A stretch of 14,602 bases of DNA, taken from assembly GCA_015520245.1 (NCBI GenBank), contig WAQM01000213.1:1-14602 (forward strand). Reading direction: 5' to 3'. Under the pieces are notes generated by a model that worked only from the letters and a program-made list of their open reading frames with translations, did no database searches and was not told the origin of the DNA. Both the position numbers and the translations under genes were made by a program. Shown here in pieces: positions 7,360-12,933 of the stretch; within the stretch, counting starts at the first letter, position 1; each line of letters begins with the position of its first letter. This stretch comes from Pyrodictiaceae archaeon. Lineage in GTDB: Archaea > Thermoproteota > Thermoprotei_A > Sulfolobales > Pyrodictiaceae.

Positions 7360-8478
7360 TTGGCCGCCCGCTCGTACGCCGACCCCAGGCTCGCCGAGCT
7401 CCACAGCCCGCCGCGGCCCGAGCCGGAGGCGCCGTGGAGGCTCTCCTACCTGCTGGGCGAGCTGAGGGGCCACCCGAGGCTGGAGCTCCTGGAGCTCGAG
7501 CCCCGCCACGAGCTCCTCGGGCTCGTCCACGAGGGGCGCTACCTGCGGGCCCTGCGCGAGCTGTCGTCGAGGTAGCAGCCCCGGCTGCACCTCGACGGGG
7601 AGGCCGGCACTTACGTGGGCCGGGGGACGTGGCTCGCGCTAGGCGTGGCGGCCGCGCTCGTCGAGCGCGCAGTCGAGGCGGCATGGGGCCGCTGGCGCGC
7701 CGGCCTCGTGCTCGCCCTCGTGAGGCCCCCGGGGCACCACGCCTCGAGGTCGAGGCCGGGCGGCTACTGCCTGGCGAACTTTGCGGCGCTGGCCGCCGCC
7801 CTGCTGCTGGAGCGGGGCGCCGAGAGGGTGGCCGTGGTGGACCTCGACGCCCACTACGGCGATGGGACCGCCGAGATCTTCTACCCCGACGACCGCGTGC
7901 TCTACGTCAGCGTGCACCAGGACCCGAGGACGGCCTACCCCTTCAGGGGCTTCCCCGAGGAGGTGGGGCGGGGCCGCGGCCGCGGCTACAACGTCGCCAT
8001 CCCGCTCCCGCCGGGCAGCGGCGACAGCCACCTCCTGGCGGTGGTCGAGGAGGTGGTCGGGCCGCTGCTAGAGGCGTACAACCCGGGCGCGGTCGTGCTC
8101 TCCCTCGGTACTGACGCCCACTTCGCCGACCCGCTGGCCGACCTCCGGGTGACGTGCAGCGGCCTCGCGCGCGCCGTGGAGTCCGTGGTGGCGGCGGCGC
8201 GAAGGCTGACCGGCCGCTCGGCCGTGGCGCTGCTCGAGGGCGGCTACTCGCGCGCCTCGCTCAGGTGCCTAGTCGACCTGCTGGCGTCGCGTAGGAGGCT
8301 CGAGAGGCCGCCGCCCGGCCCCCGGGAGGGCGAGGTGCTGGGCAGGCTGCGCGCGTTCGCCCGCAGGCTGGCCGACGCGCACCCACTGTGGAGGGGGGCC
8401 TGGGGCGCCGACCTTCCTGGCAGGCTGGTGGAGAGGGCTAGGCTCCTGGCTGGAGGCAACCCTCCTTCTCGAGCCTGA
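7360..8478 (+). pseudogene. Histone deacetylase-family gene interrupted by one in-frame TAG
   Basis: Read as one frame, this is a 372-codon protein of the arginase/deacetylase fold (HDAC, AcuC, acetylpolyamine amidohydrolase), zinc enzymes that remove acyl groups from lysines or polyamines. The part before the stop carries the family's N-terminal HSPPRPEPEAPWRL and the following LLGLVHEGRYLRAL. Then TAG at 7573-7575 interrupts, and the same frame continues with QPRLHLDGEAGTYV and the whole catalytic core. There is no frameshift: both halves share one frame. The start is probably TTG 7360, 2 bases after the mcm stop, with GAGGT at 7351-7355. Possible explanations are a recent nonsense mutation, a base-call error, readthrough, or a split gene. 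Six neighbouring genes end in TAG, so amber is a normal stop here. Confidence 0.75.
7615..8478 (+). CDS. Catalytic portion of the HDAC-family deacetylase
   Basis: This is the piece downstream of the TAG that could be made alone from GTG 7615, which has GGGGAGG at 7597-7603, 11 bases before it (287 residues). Every catalytic element of the family is here: RPPGHHA with the tandem His (codons 7735-7740), DLDAHYGDGT with zinc-binding Asp and His (from 7840), the third zinc Asp in TDAHFADPL (8113-8115), and the catalytic Tyr in LEGGY (8245-8247). The active site therefore looks complete, but the N-terminal helix that packs under the core would be missing unless the upstream 71-residue piece associates with it. 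The substrate is unknown: a protein such as Alba, MCM or another chromatin protein, or an acetylpolyamine. Its end overlaps the convergent gene at 8438-8698 by 41 bases. Confidence 0.6.
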   Translation: MGRGTWLALGVAAALVERAVEAAWGRWRAGLVLALVRPPGHHASRSRPGGYCLANFAALAAALLLERGAERVAVVDLDAHYGDGTAEIFYPDDRVLYVSVHQDPRTAYPFRGFPEEVGRGRGRGYNVAIPLPPGSGDSHLLAVVEEVVGPLLEAYNPGAVVLSLGTDAHFADPLADLRVTCSGLARAVESVVAAARRLTGRSAVALLEGGYSRASLRCLVDLLASRRRLERPPPGPREGEVLGRLRAFARRLADAHPLWRGAWGADLPGRLVERARLLAGGNPPSRA

Positions 8479-8698
8479 GCCTCCACAAGGTCACGGGCAT
8501 CCACATGATCCAGGCGGGCACCCTCTTTATGAACTCGTAGGCCTCCTCCCAGGTCTCGAGCCCTAGCTTCCTGGCCAGCTCCTCGAGGCTCATGGGGCGG
8601 TGGATGTACTCGTGGAGCGCCTCGAGGACCTCGGGGGTTATCATTATCTCGCGGTCGCCGACCTTAACGACGTAGTCCCGGCACCTCTCCGAGGCCAC
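8438..8698 (-). CDS. Conserved-looking small HTH-like protein, function unknown
   Basis: An 86-residue protein. The N-terminal third is a short beta hairpin (YVVKVGDREIMITPEVL), followed by a helix and a helix-turn-helix-like stretch MSLEELARKLGLETWEEAYEFI (about residues 36-57), ending in a hydrophobic, Trp-rich segment PAWIMWMPVTLWRL. It could be a small DNA-binding protein or an adaptor; there is no metal site or catalytic motif. The start is GTG 8698; I see no ATG that fits better. No ribosome site precedes it, and a CTATAG-containing element at 8735-8739 sits about 36 bases upstream, which suits a short leader. Its last 41 bases are antisense to the deacetylase end. I am confident it is a gene from codon use and composition, not of its role. 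Confidence 0.7.
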   Translation of the reverse strand: MASERCRDYVVKVGDREIMITPEVLEALHEYIHRPMSLEELARKLGLETWEEAYEFIKRVPAWIMWMPVTLWRLRLEKEGCLQPGA

Positions 8699-8708
8699 GA
8701 GGGGTCCC

Positions 8709-8731
8709 GGCCGCGGCGGCCGGCCGCGGCC
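8709..8731. repeat. GC-only inverted repeat upstream of the small HTH gene
   Basis: GGCCGCGG at 8709-8716 and CCGCGGCC at 8724-8731 are perfect 8-base arms around a 7-base loop. It lies between the candidate TATA (8735-8739) and the GTG at 8698, so it would fall in the transcribed leader or at the transcription start of the minus-strand gene. In DNA this GC-rich, chance palindromes are more common than usual, but 8 perfect pairs would still form a very stable hairpin in RNA. Confidence 0.45.
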
Positions 8732-8734
8732 CCC

Positions 8735-8739
8735 TATAG
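8735..8739 (-). promoter_or_regulatory. Possible TATA element for the small HTH gene
   Basis: CCTATAGG is the only AT-containing island in the 8699-8760 stretch. It is palindromic, so direction is not given by the sequence; the minus direction is chosen because the gene at 8698 follows. The expected transcription start would be near 8711, inside the GC-rich hairpin. Confidence 0.3.
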
Positions 8740-8740
8740 G

Positions 8741-8856
8741 GCTTCCCGCTGCGGGGCGGTGCCCAGGGGCGGAAGCTGCATGCCGGGCTACACATCACGG
8801 CTCAGCGCTGGAACGCGCGGGCATCCCGCCCCGGGCGGTGGCGGCTCCGCCGGGCG
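8741..8856. other. Gene-free gap with several predicted hairpins
   Basis: No convincing reading frame is found here. GCTTCC (8741-8746) pairs with GGAAGC (8771-8776) around an inner GGGC/GCCC hairpin; GCGGG (8817-8821) pairs with CCCGC (8825-8829) across a 3-base loop; GGCGG (8834-8838) pairs with CCGCC (8847-8851). The last two lie just past the stop of the minus-strand NTPase gene and could mark the end of its transcript, although there is no T-run of the usual archaeal terminator. A structured noncoding RNA is possible but unproven. Confidence 0.3.
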
Positions 8857-9405
8857 CTAACTAGCCTGACGCGTCGCGGCCTCGAGCGCGGCGGCGTAGA
8901 CCTGGTCGACGAGGGCGTCGCGGTTCTCCTCCGTGACCGTGAACCAGACGCCGTGCTGGCGCAGCCTCGGGAGGATCTCGGGGTCGCTAAGCCTGCGGTG
9001 GGCAACGAAGATGCCCGGCTTCCCCGACGAGAGGGCCCTAAGTATGGCCGCCCTTATGCCCGGCGACTTCAGCTCCATGGGCCCGATCTCGTCTATGCCG
9101 ATCACGTCGGCCTCGCGGAGCGCCCTCTCGACCGCCTCCTGGGCCACACGCTCCGCCTCCCGGCACACGCGGTAGCGCCCGACCGGCGGCCCGTCGCAGC
9201 CCTCGACCCTCGCGAGCCACGCCTCGAGGCTGCCGTCAAGGCTCCTTATCAGGAAGCCCACGCGCCTGCCGCCGCTCCTCACCTCGGGGCACACGAACCC
9301 CTCGACGCGGAGCCCCCGGCTCCTGAGCCTGGCGACCACGCGCTGGAAGAGGGTCGTCTTGCCCACCCCGGGTCTGCCGGTGATGACCACGTACAGGTGG
9401 GCCAA
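8857..9405 (-). CDS. THEP1-type nucleoside-triphosphatase
   Basis: A small P-loop NTPase of the THEP1 family (named after the Aquifex enzyme), which hydrolyses ATP, GTP and other NTPs in vitro; the cellular role is unclear, with RNA or nucleotide processing suggested for the family. The 182 residues match the family length. The P-loop is GRPGVGKTT (residues 10-18), and Walker B is VIGIDEIGPMEL (101-112), the family's hallmark. A later FVAHRRLSDP region fits the sensor strand. The start is TTG 9405, placing the P-loop 10 residues in, as usual; there is no better start. The 52-base gap upstream has a weak CTTAA element near 9440-9444. It follows the GTPase gene on the same strand and may be cotranscribed. 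Confidence 0.9.
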   Translation of the reverse strand: MAHLYVVITGRPGVGKTTLFQRVVARLRSRGLRVEGFVCPEVRSGGRRVGFLIRSLDGSLEAWLARVEGCDGPPVGRYRVCREAERVAQEAVERALREADVIGIDEIGPMELKSPGIRAAILRALSSGKPGIFVAHRRLSDPEILPRLRQHGVWFTVTEENRDALVDQVYAAALEAATRQAS

Positions 9406-9457
9406 CGCGGCCCCCCGCGGGACCGGGGGAGCGGACGGGGTTAAGCCGGGCCGCCCG

Positions 9458-10279
9458 CTAGACGAAGACGCCCTGCCTCCTGGCCCGCCTCGACAGGTAC
9501 TCCTCCGGCGGCACGTAGAATACGAGCTTGCCCTCGTGGTAGTCCCTTATCACGGCGCGCGCCGCCTCCTCCACGAGCGGCTCGCCGGTGGTCTTGTACC
9601 TCCACCCCCTCTTCAGCGCTATCAGCTCGAGGATCCTGTAGGGGTCGGTCTCGTCGATTCCGTAGGCGTCCTTGACCGCCCTGGGGTTGTAGCGGAGCGC
9701 CTTCTCCAGCAGCTTCATCGCGGGCTTGACCGGGTCCGGCAGCTGCTCGGGGGGCTTGCCGCGTATCACGGCCTCGAGGTCGCCCCCCTCGACCGGTATT
9801 ATGCCCGGCGTGTCGATCATGTACAGGTTCTCGGCGATCTTGTAGAGCTGCGCGTGCGTCGTGTAGCCCGGGCTCCCCGGTATGGGGCTGGTCGACGCGG
9901 AGTGCCTGCCCTTGAGCGCGTTGATTATCGTCGACTTGCCGGTCTTCGGGAAGCCCGTGACCGCCACGATGGCGGGGAAGCTGTCGGCCACCTCCTTGAT
10001 CGCCCTCCTCAGCACCCTCGTGCCCTTGTGGTCGCGTGCGGCCATGTAGACGGCCCTGTACCCCATGTCCTCGAAGATCCTCTTCCACTTCTCGGCGACG
10101 CTCCTCGGCACGAGGTCCGCCTTGTTGATGACTATTATCAGCTTCCTGCCGAGGGACTGGACTATCCTCTCGAGCCTGCGGCTGCGCGTCGCCATGGGGT
10201 CCCGCGCGTCCAGCACCTCCAGCACTATGTCGGCGCGCCTCACTATCCACATAATGCTCCTCCACGAGGCCAGTATCAA
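9458..10279 (-). CDS. Circularly permuted GTPase (YlqF/RbgA-MTG1-like)
   Basis: A GTPase whose motifs run in permuted order, G4-G5-G1-G2-G3, the mark of the YlqF/YawG/MTG1 group involved in assembly of the large ribosomal subunit. In the 273 residues: G4 is NKAD (52-55), a G5-like MAARD follows (79-83), G1 is GFPKTGKST (109-117), the G2 threonines are in PGYTTH (about 138-142), and G3 is DTPG (156-159). The N-terminal VLEVLDARDPMATRS is the group's signature. The C-terminal ~80 residues are helical, probably for RNA binding. The start is TTG 10279, supported by GGAGG on the minus strand at 10287-10291 with a 7-base spacer, and by the family's conserved N-terminal Trp segment (SWRSIMWIVRRAD). 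A downstream ATG at 10252 would remove it. A role in 50S maturation is inferred from the family. Confidence 0.92.
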   Translation of the reverse strand: MILASWRSIMWIVRRADIVLEVLDARDPMATRSRRLERIVQSLGRKLIIVINKADLVPRSVAEKWKRIFEDMGYRAVYMAARDHKGTRVLRRAIKEVADSFPAIVAVTGFPKTGKSTIINALKGRHSASTSPIPGSPGYTTHAQLYKIAENLYMIDTPGIIPVEGGDLEAVIRGKPPEQLPDPVKPAMKLLEKALRYNPRAVKDAYGIDETDPYRILELIALKRGWRYKTTGEPLVEEAARAVIRDYHEGKLVFYVPPEEYLSRRARRQGVFV

Positions 10280-10286
10280 GGCGCGG

Positions 10287-10291
10287 CCTCC
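10287..10291 (-). promoter_or_regulatory. Ribosome binding site supporting the TTG start of the GTPase
   Basis: On the minus strand the sequence reads GGTGGAGG, with GGAGG ending 7 bases before the TTG at 10279. It is one of the clearest such sites in the window and favours TTG over the downstream ATG. Confidence 0.6.
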
Positions 10292-10321
10292 ACCCTCCAG
10301 CGCGTTGGGTGGGGTGGTAGC

Positions 10322-10693
10322 CTGAAGGCCCCTAACAAGCTTCCCCTGGAGCTCGTCGACGCGTGCACCAGGGCGGCCGGCCTGCTGGCCAGCGTCGACG
10401 CGGAGCTGGCGAGGCTGGCCTCTTCATGCCGCTCCGCCCGCACGGTGGCTGACGCGCTCATCGCGGTGGAGGCCGTGAGGGCGTACGTCGAGGAGAGGCT
10501 CGCCGCGTGCAGCGGCCGCGCCTGCGAGGCGCTGGCCGAGGCGCGGGCCCTCGTGGAGCAGGCCAGGCAGGTCATCGAGAGCGTGGAGGTGGAGGGCGCG
10601 GGGCCCGCGAGAAAGCGCGGGGGCGCTAGGCGTAGCGCTCGGCGAGAGGGGCGGCGTCGTCGAGGCCGAGGCTCCTCAGGGTCTCGGGCTTAG
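10322..10693 (+). CDS. Putative helical protein lacking an ordinary start codon
   Basis: From CTG 10322 the frame runs 123 codons to TAG. The protein looks real: it is almost all amphipathic helix (LPLELVDACTRAAGLLASVD, TVADALIAVEAVRAYVEERL, ALAEARALVEQARQVIESVE), with four Cys, a G/C-biased third codon position like the true genes, and a basic Arg/Gly/Ser tail. Coiled-coil or helical-bundle character is likely; no family is recognised. The problem is the start: there is no ATG, GTG or TTG in frame between the antisense GTPase start and GTG 10445, which lies inside a helix. A GTG at 10314 exists in a neighbouring frame, and one extra C in the CC at 10321-10322 would join it to this frame (Met-Val-Ala-Leu-Lys-Ala). 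The last 68 bases overlap the convergent oxidoreductase, so the tail could also be wrong. Confidence 0.5.
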   Translation: MKAPNKLPLELVDACTRAAGLLASVDAELARLASSCRSARTVADALIAVEAVRAYVEERLAACSGRACEALAEARALVEQARQVIESVEVEGAGPARKRGGARRSARREGRRRRGRGSSGSRA

Positions 10694-12446
10694 GCACGCC
10701 GCGGCGGCTCCACCCACGCTCCTCGTAGTACGCCATCAGCATCTCAAGGAAGCGGTCGCGGTCTAGCCTGGAGCCCTTGAGGGGCCCCTTGGTGAGCGGC
10801 TCCTTGAACCACCTCGGCGGGGGCATGTCGTACTCCACGCTCCACCCGCCGTACTCCCGGACCCAGAACATCCTTATCAGGGCGTAGATCCTGTCGGCTA
10901 TCGTGTAGATGTCGTCCATGGTGTAGCTGACGCCGGTGACGGCCTTGAGGAGCCTCGGGTAGTAGGACAGGTCGAGGCCAACCTCGACCCAGGGGAACCT
11001 GCACGCGACGGCCGCCTCGAAGAGGCCGCCGCGCACCCTCTGCAGCTCGATGACCTTGCGCACCTTCTCGCGGTCGTACGAGAACCTGTTGTACTTGACC
11101 TCCCACGCGATCACCCACGCGTCCTTGTGGTGGGCGCCTATGGGGGAGGTCGCGTAGGCCAGGGCCATGGCGGGCGCCGCGTGGCAGTCGTACGCGCTCA
11201 CCTCGAGCCCCTTGACGTGCATCGCGAAGTCGGAGCCCCCGAGCCTCTCGGCGGCCCTCTTCACGCCCTCGGCGCCTATGTTGCCGACGCCGCGCCTGTT
11301 GACCACGTCCTCGGCCAGCTCCCTTATCCTGCGGAACTCGCCCCAGGAGACGTCGAGCTCGACCAGCTTCCTCTCCGCAGCCTCTATGAGGAAGCCGAGC
11401 ACCGCGCCGAGGCTTATCGTGTCGACGCCGTACATGTCGGCCAGCCTGTTCAGCACCGCCACGTCCTCCAGCCTGGCGAGCCCGAGGTTTGAGCCCAGCA
11501 TCGCTACGTTCTCGTAGTCCAGCTCGACCACCTGGCCCTCGGAGTCCCTGATCATGTTGCCGCACACCATGTTGCAGTTGGGGCACCCCCTCTGCCCGAT
11601 CTTGATCCTCTCCATGTAGTCGCCCGAGATCTTGTCCGCCTCCTCGAACACGCCCTCCCTGAAGTTGTAGGCGGGCAGCACGCTGTTCGCGTTGGCCCAC
11701 TGGATGGTGGCCATGGTGCCCTGCCTCATCCAGCCCTCGTAGAGCGGGCTCCTCTTGATGTCCCTGAGGGCCTCCGCGGCCACCCTCCTCAGCTCGTCCT
11801 CGTCGAAGACCTCCGGCGTCCTCGTGCCCCGTATCACTATGGCCTTCAGCTTCTTCGCGCCCATGACGGCGCCCATGCCGGGCCTGCCGCCGCTCCTGCC
11901 CTCCTGGGAGACAACGGTCGCGAACCTCACGAGCTTCTCGCCGGCGGGGCCTATGGTGAGCACGCCCGCGCCGCGCCCGTGCTCCCGGAGCAGCCTCCTC
12001 TCGACAGTGAACGCGTCGAGCCCCCACAGGTGGTCGGCGTCCCTGAACTCGACCTTGTCGTCCTCGATGTAGATGTAAACCGGCCTGTCGGAGGCGCCCT
12101 CGACGACGATGGCGTCGTAGCCCGCCGCCTTCATGTGGAGGGCGGCGCGCGAGCCTATGTTGCCGTCGCCGTACCCGCCGGTGAGGGGGCTCTTGGCGGC
12201 CACCACCAGCTTGCCGGTGCTGGGGCCCGGCAGGCCGGTGAGCGGGCCTACGGCGAAGACGAGGAGGTTGTCGGGCCCCAGCGGGTCAGCGCCGGGCCTC
12301 ATGAAGTCCCACAGGATCTTGATGGCGAAGCCCCGGCCCCCGAGGAACATGCGGGCCATCGCGCCGTCGTAGCGCCAGACCCTCCACGTCCGCCTCGTGA
12401 GGTCTATCCACAGGATGTTCTTGGTCCAACCGGGCAGGCGCTCCAA
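10626..12446 (-). CDS. Aldehyde:ferredoxin oxidoreductase-family protein (tungsten/molybdenum pterin enzyme)
   Basis: Members oxidise aldehydes to acids and pass electrons to ferredoxin, using a bis-pterin tungsten (or molybdenum) centre and one [4Fe-4S] cluster; they are oxygen-sensitive cytoplasmic enzymes. The 606 residues match the family. The N-terminal pterin-binding domain shows FLGGRGFAIKILWD and GGYGDGNIGSRAALHMKAAGYDAIVVEG. The cluster ligands are CPNCNMVC (Cys288, Cys291, Cys295, the same numbers as in the Pyrococcus furiosus enzyme) and a fourth Cys482 in AACRFPW. ALAYATSPIGAHHKDAW (428-444) is the conserved active-site segment. Substrate specificity (aldehyde, formaldehyde, glyceraldehyde-3-phosphate) cannot be read from the sequence. 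The start is TTG 12446, giving the standard GWTKNILWIDLT N-terminus; a CTTATA element lies upstream. It appears to be transcribed alone. Its end overlaps the helical ORF. Confidence 0.95.
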   Translation of the reverse strand: MERLPGWTKNILWIDLTRRTWRVWRYDGAMARMFLGGRGFAIKILWDFMRPGADPLGPDNLLVFAVGPLTGLPGPSTGKLVVAAKSPLTGGYGDGNIGSRAALHMKAAGYDAIVVEGASDRPVYIYIEDDKVEFRDADHLWGLDAFTVERRLLREHGRGAGVLTIGPAGEKLVRFATVVSQEGRSGGRPGMGAVMGAKKLKAIVIRGTRTPEVFDEDELRRVAAEALRDIKRSPLYEGWMRQGTMATIQWANANSVLPAYNFREGVFEEADKISGDYMERIKIGQRGCPNCNMVCGNMIRDSEGQVVELDYENVAMLGSNLGLARLEDVAVLNRLADMYGVDTISLGAVLGFLIEAAERKLVELDVSWGEFRRIRELAEDVVNRRGVGNIGAEGVKRAAERLGGSDFAMHVKGLEVSAYDCHAAPAMALAYATSPIGAHHKDAWVIAWEVKYNRFSYDREKVRKVIELQRVRGGLFEAAVACRFPWVEVGLDLSYYPRLLKAVTGVSYTMDDIYTIADRIYALIRMFWVREYGGWSVEYDMPPPRWFKEPLTKGPLKGSRLDRDRFLEMLMAYYEERGWSRRGVPKPETLRSLGLDDAAPLAERYA

Positions 12447-12487
12447 AACCCCGCACCCGGCCCGCGCCTAGCCCCGGCCAGGGCAGG

Positions 12488-12492
12488 TATAA
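12488..12492 (-). promoter_or_regulatory. TATA element for the oxidoreductase gene
   Basis: On the minus strand this reads CGCTTATACC, the only AT-rich island in an 88-base GC-rich gap. The expected transcription start is near 12464, giving a leader of about 18 bases before the TTG at 12446. No strong ribosome site is seen in that leader. Confidence 0.5.
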
Positions 12493-12534
12493 GCGGGCTC
12501 CGCGGGCCACGCTGGCGCGCTGGCCGGCGGCCGC

Positions 12535-12783
12535 CTACTCCTCCTCGACGGGCTCGGCCCCCAGGTGCTCCTGGGCCAGGTAGTCGACGTCGCGGCCGCG
12601 GGCCTCGCGGAACCTCTTCGACACCAGGCTCGACGCCTTGGAGTAGGCCTCCGCGAGCTTGTCGAACGGTATGTATATGATGTCGCCCTCCGCGGTCTCG
12701 AGGAAGACGGCGAACACCTTGCGCGAGTAGTCGACCACCACGTGGAGGCAGGGAGGGTCCTCGCACTCGTAGCGCTCCGCCAC
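12535..12783 (-). CDS. 82-residue protein of unknown function
   Basis: The minus-strand frame is open well upstream, but the part that looks like protein begins at GTG 12783 (MAERYECEDPPC). The N-terminal half is predicted beta: CLHVVVDYSRKVFAVFLET, then GDIIYIPFDKL; the C-terminal half is helical (AEAYSKASSLVSKRFREARG) and ends in an acidic tail EPVEEE. Two Cys lie 5 residues apart near the start (CEDPPC) and could form a disulfide or half of a metal site. Codon bias matches neighbouring genes. No family is recognised. A CTATTAG element at 12818-12824 is placed for a very short leader. It precedes the oxidoreductase gene on the same strand but has an 88-base gap and a separate promoter, so a functional link is not implied. 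Confidence 0.65.
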   Translation of the reverse strand: MAERYECEDPPCLHVVVDYSRKVFAVFLETAEGDIIYIPFDKLAEAYSKASSLVSKRFREARGRDVDYLAQEHLGAEPVEEE

Positions 12784-12817
12784 GGCCCCGCCCCGGGCCT
12801 GGCAGCCGGGGCCCGCC

Positions 12818-12824
12818 CTATTAG
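12818..12824 (-). promoter_or_regulatory. Possible TATA element for the 82-residue protein gene
   Basis: CTATTAG (minus strand CTAATAG) is the AT-rich island in a GC-rich gap. Transcription would begin near 12795, about 12 bases before the GTG at 12783. It could equally face the DHH gene on the plus strand, with a longer leader of about 90 bases. Confidence 0.3.
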
Positions 12825-12903
12825 GGGGGCAGGGGCCGGTGAGCCCCGGAGGGCCTCGCGACCAAGCGCCGCCGGGCGCCGGGATGAGCGGGGCCGTCCC
12901 ACC

Positions 12904-12925
12904 CCGAGCCTCACCCACCGCTCGG
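12904..12925. repeat. Inverted repeat just before the DHH gene start
   Basis: CCGAGC at 12904-12909 and GCTCGG at 12920-12925 are perfect 6-base arms with a 10-base loop, ending 8 bases before the ATG at 12934. There is no clear ribosome site in that spacing, so a hairpin here could affect translation, or be an operator; chance is possible. Confidence 0.3.
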
Positions 12926-12933
12926 TCACCCCG

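Noticed and set aside
7573..7575. Pyrrolysine at the TAG of the deacetylase gene
   Set aside because: At least six genes in the window end in TAG, including cdc6, moaC, rfcL, rfcS and mcm, and this is not a methanogen-like gene set, so amber recoding is unlikely.
8741..8856. A C/D-box or H/ACA guide RNA: minus-strand CTGA, 3 bases, GTGATGT resembles a D'/C' hinge, and GGGCTACACA resembles part of 16S rRNA
   Set aside because: No acceptable C box or terminal D box lies at the right distance, and the ACA is about 15 bases from the stem. The rRNA-like 10-mer is too short to count.
10744..12027. A 427-residue minus-strand frame inside the oxidoreductase gene
   Set aside because: It is a frame-shifted copy of the true reading frame, rich in Arg and Gly, with none of the family motifs.
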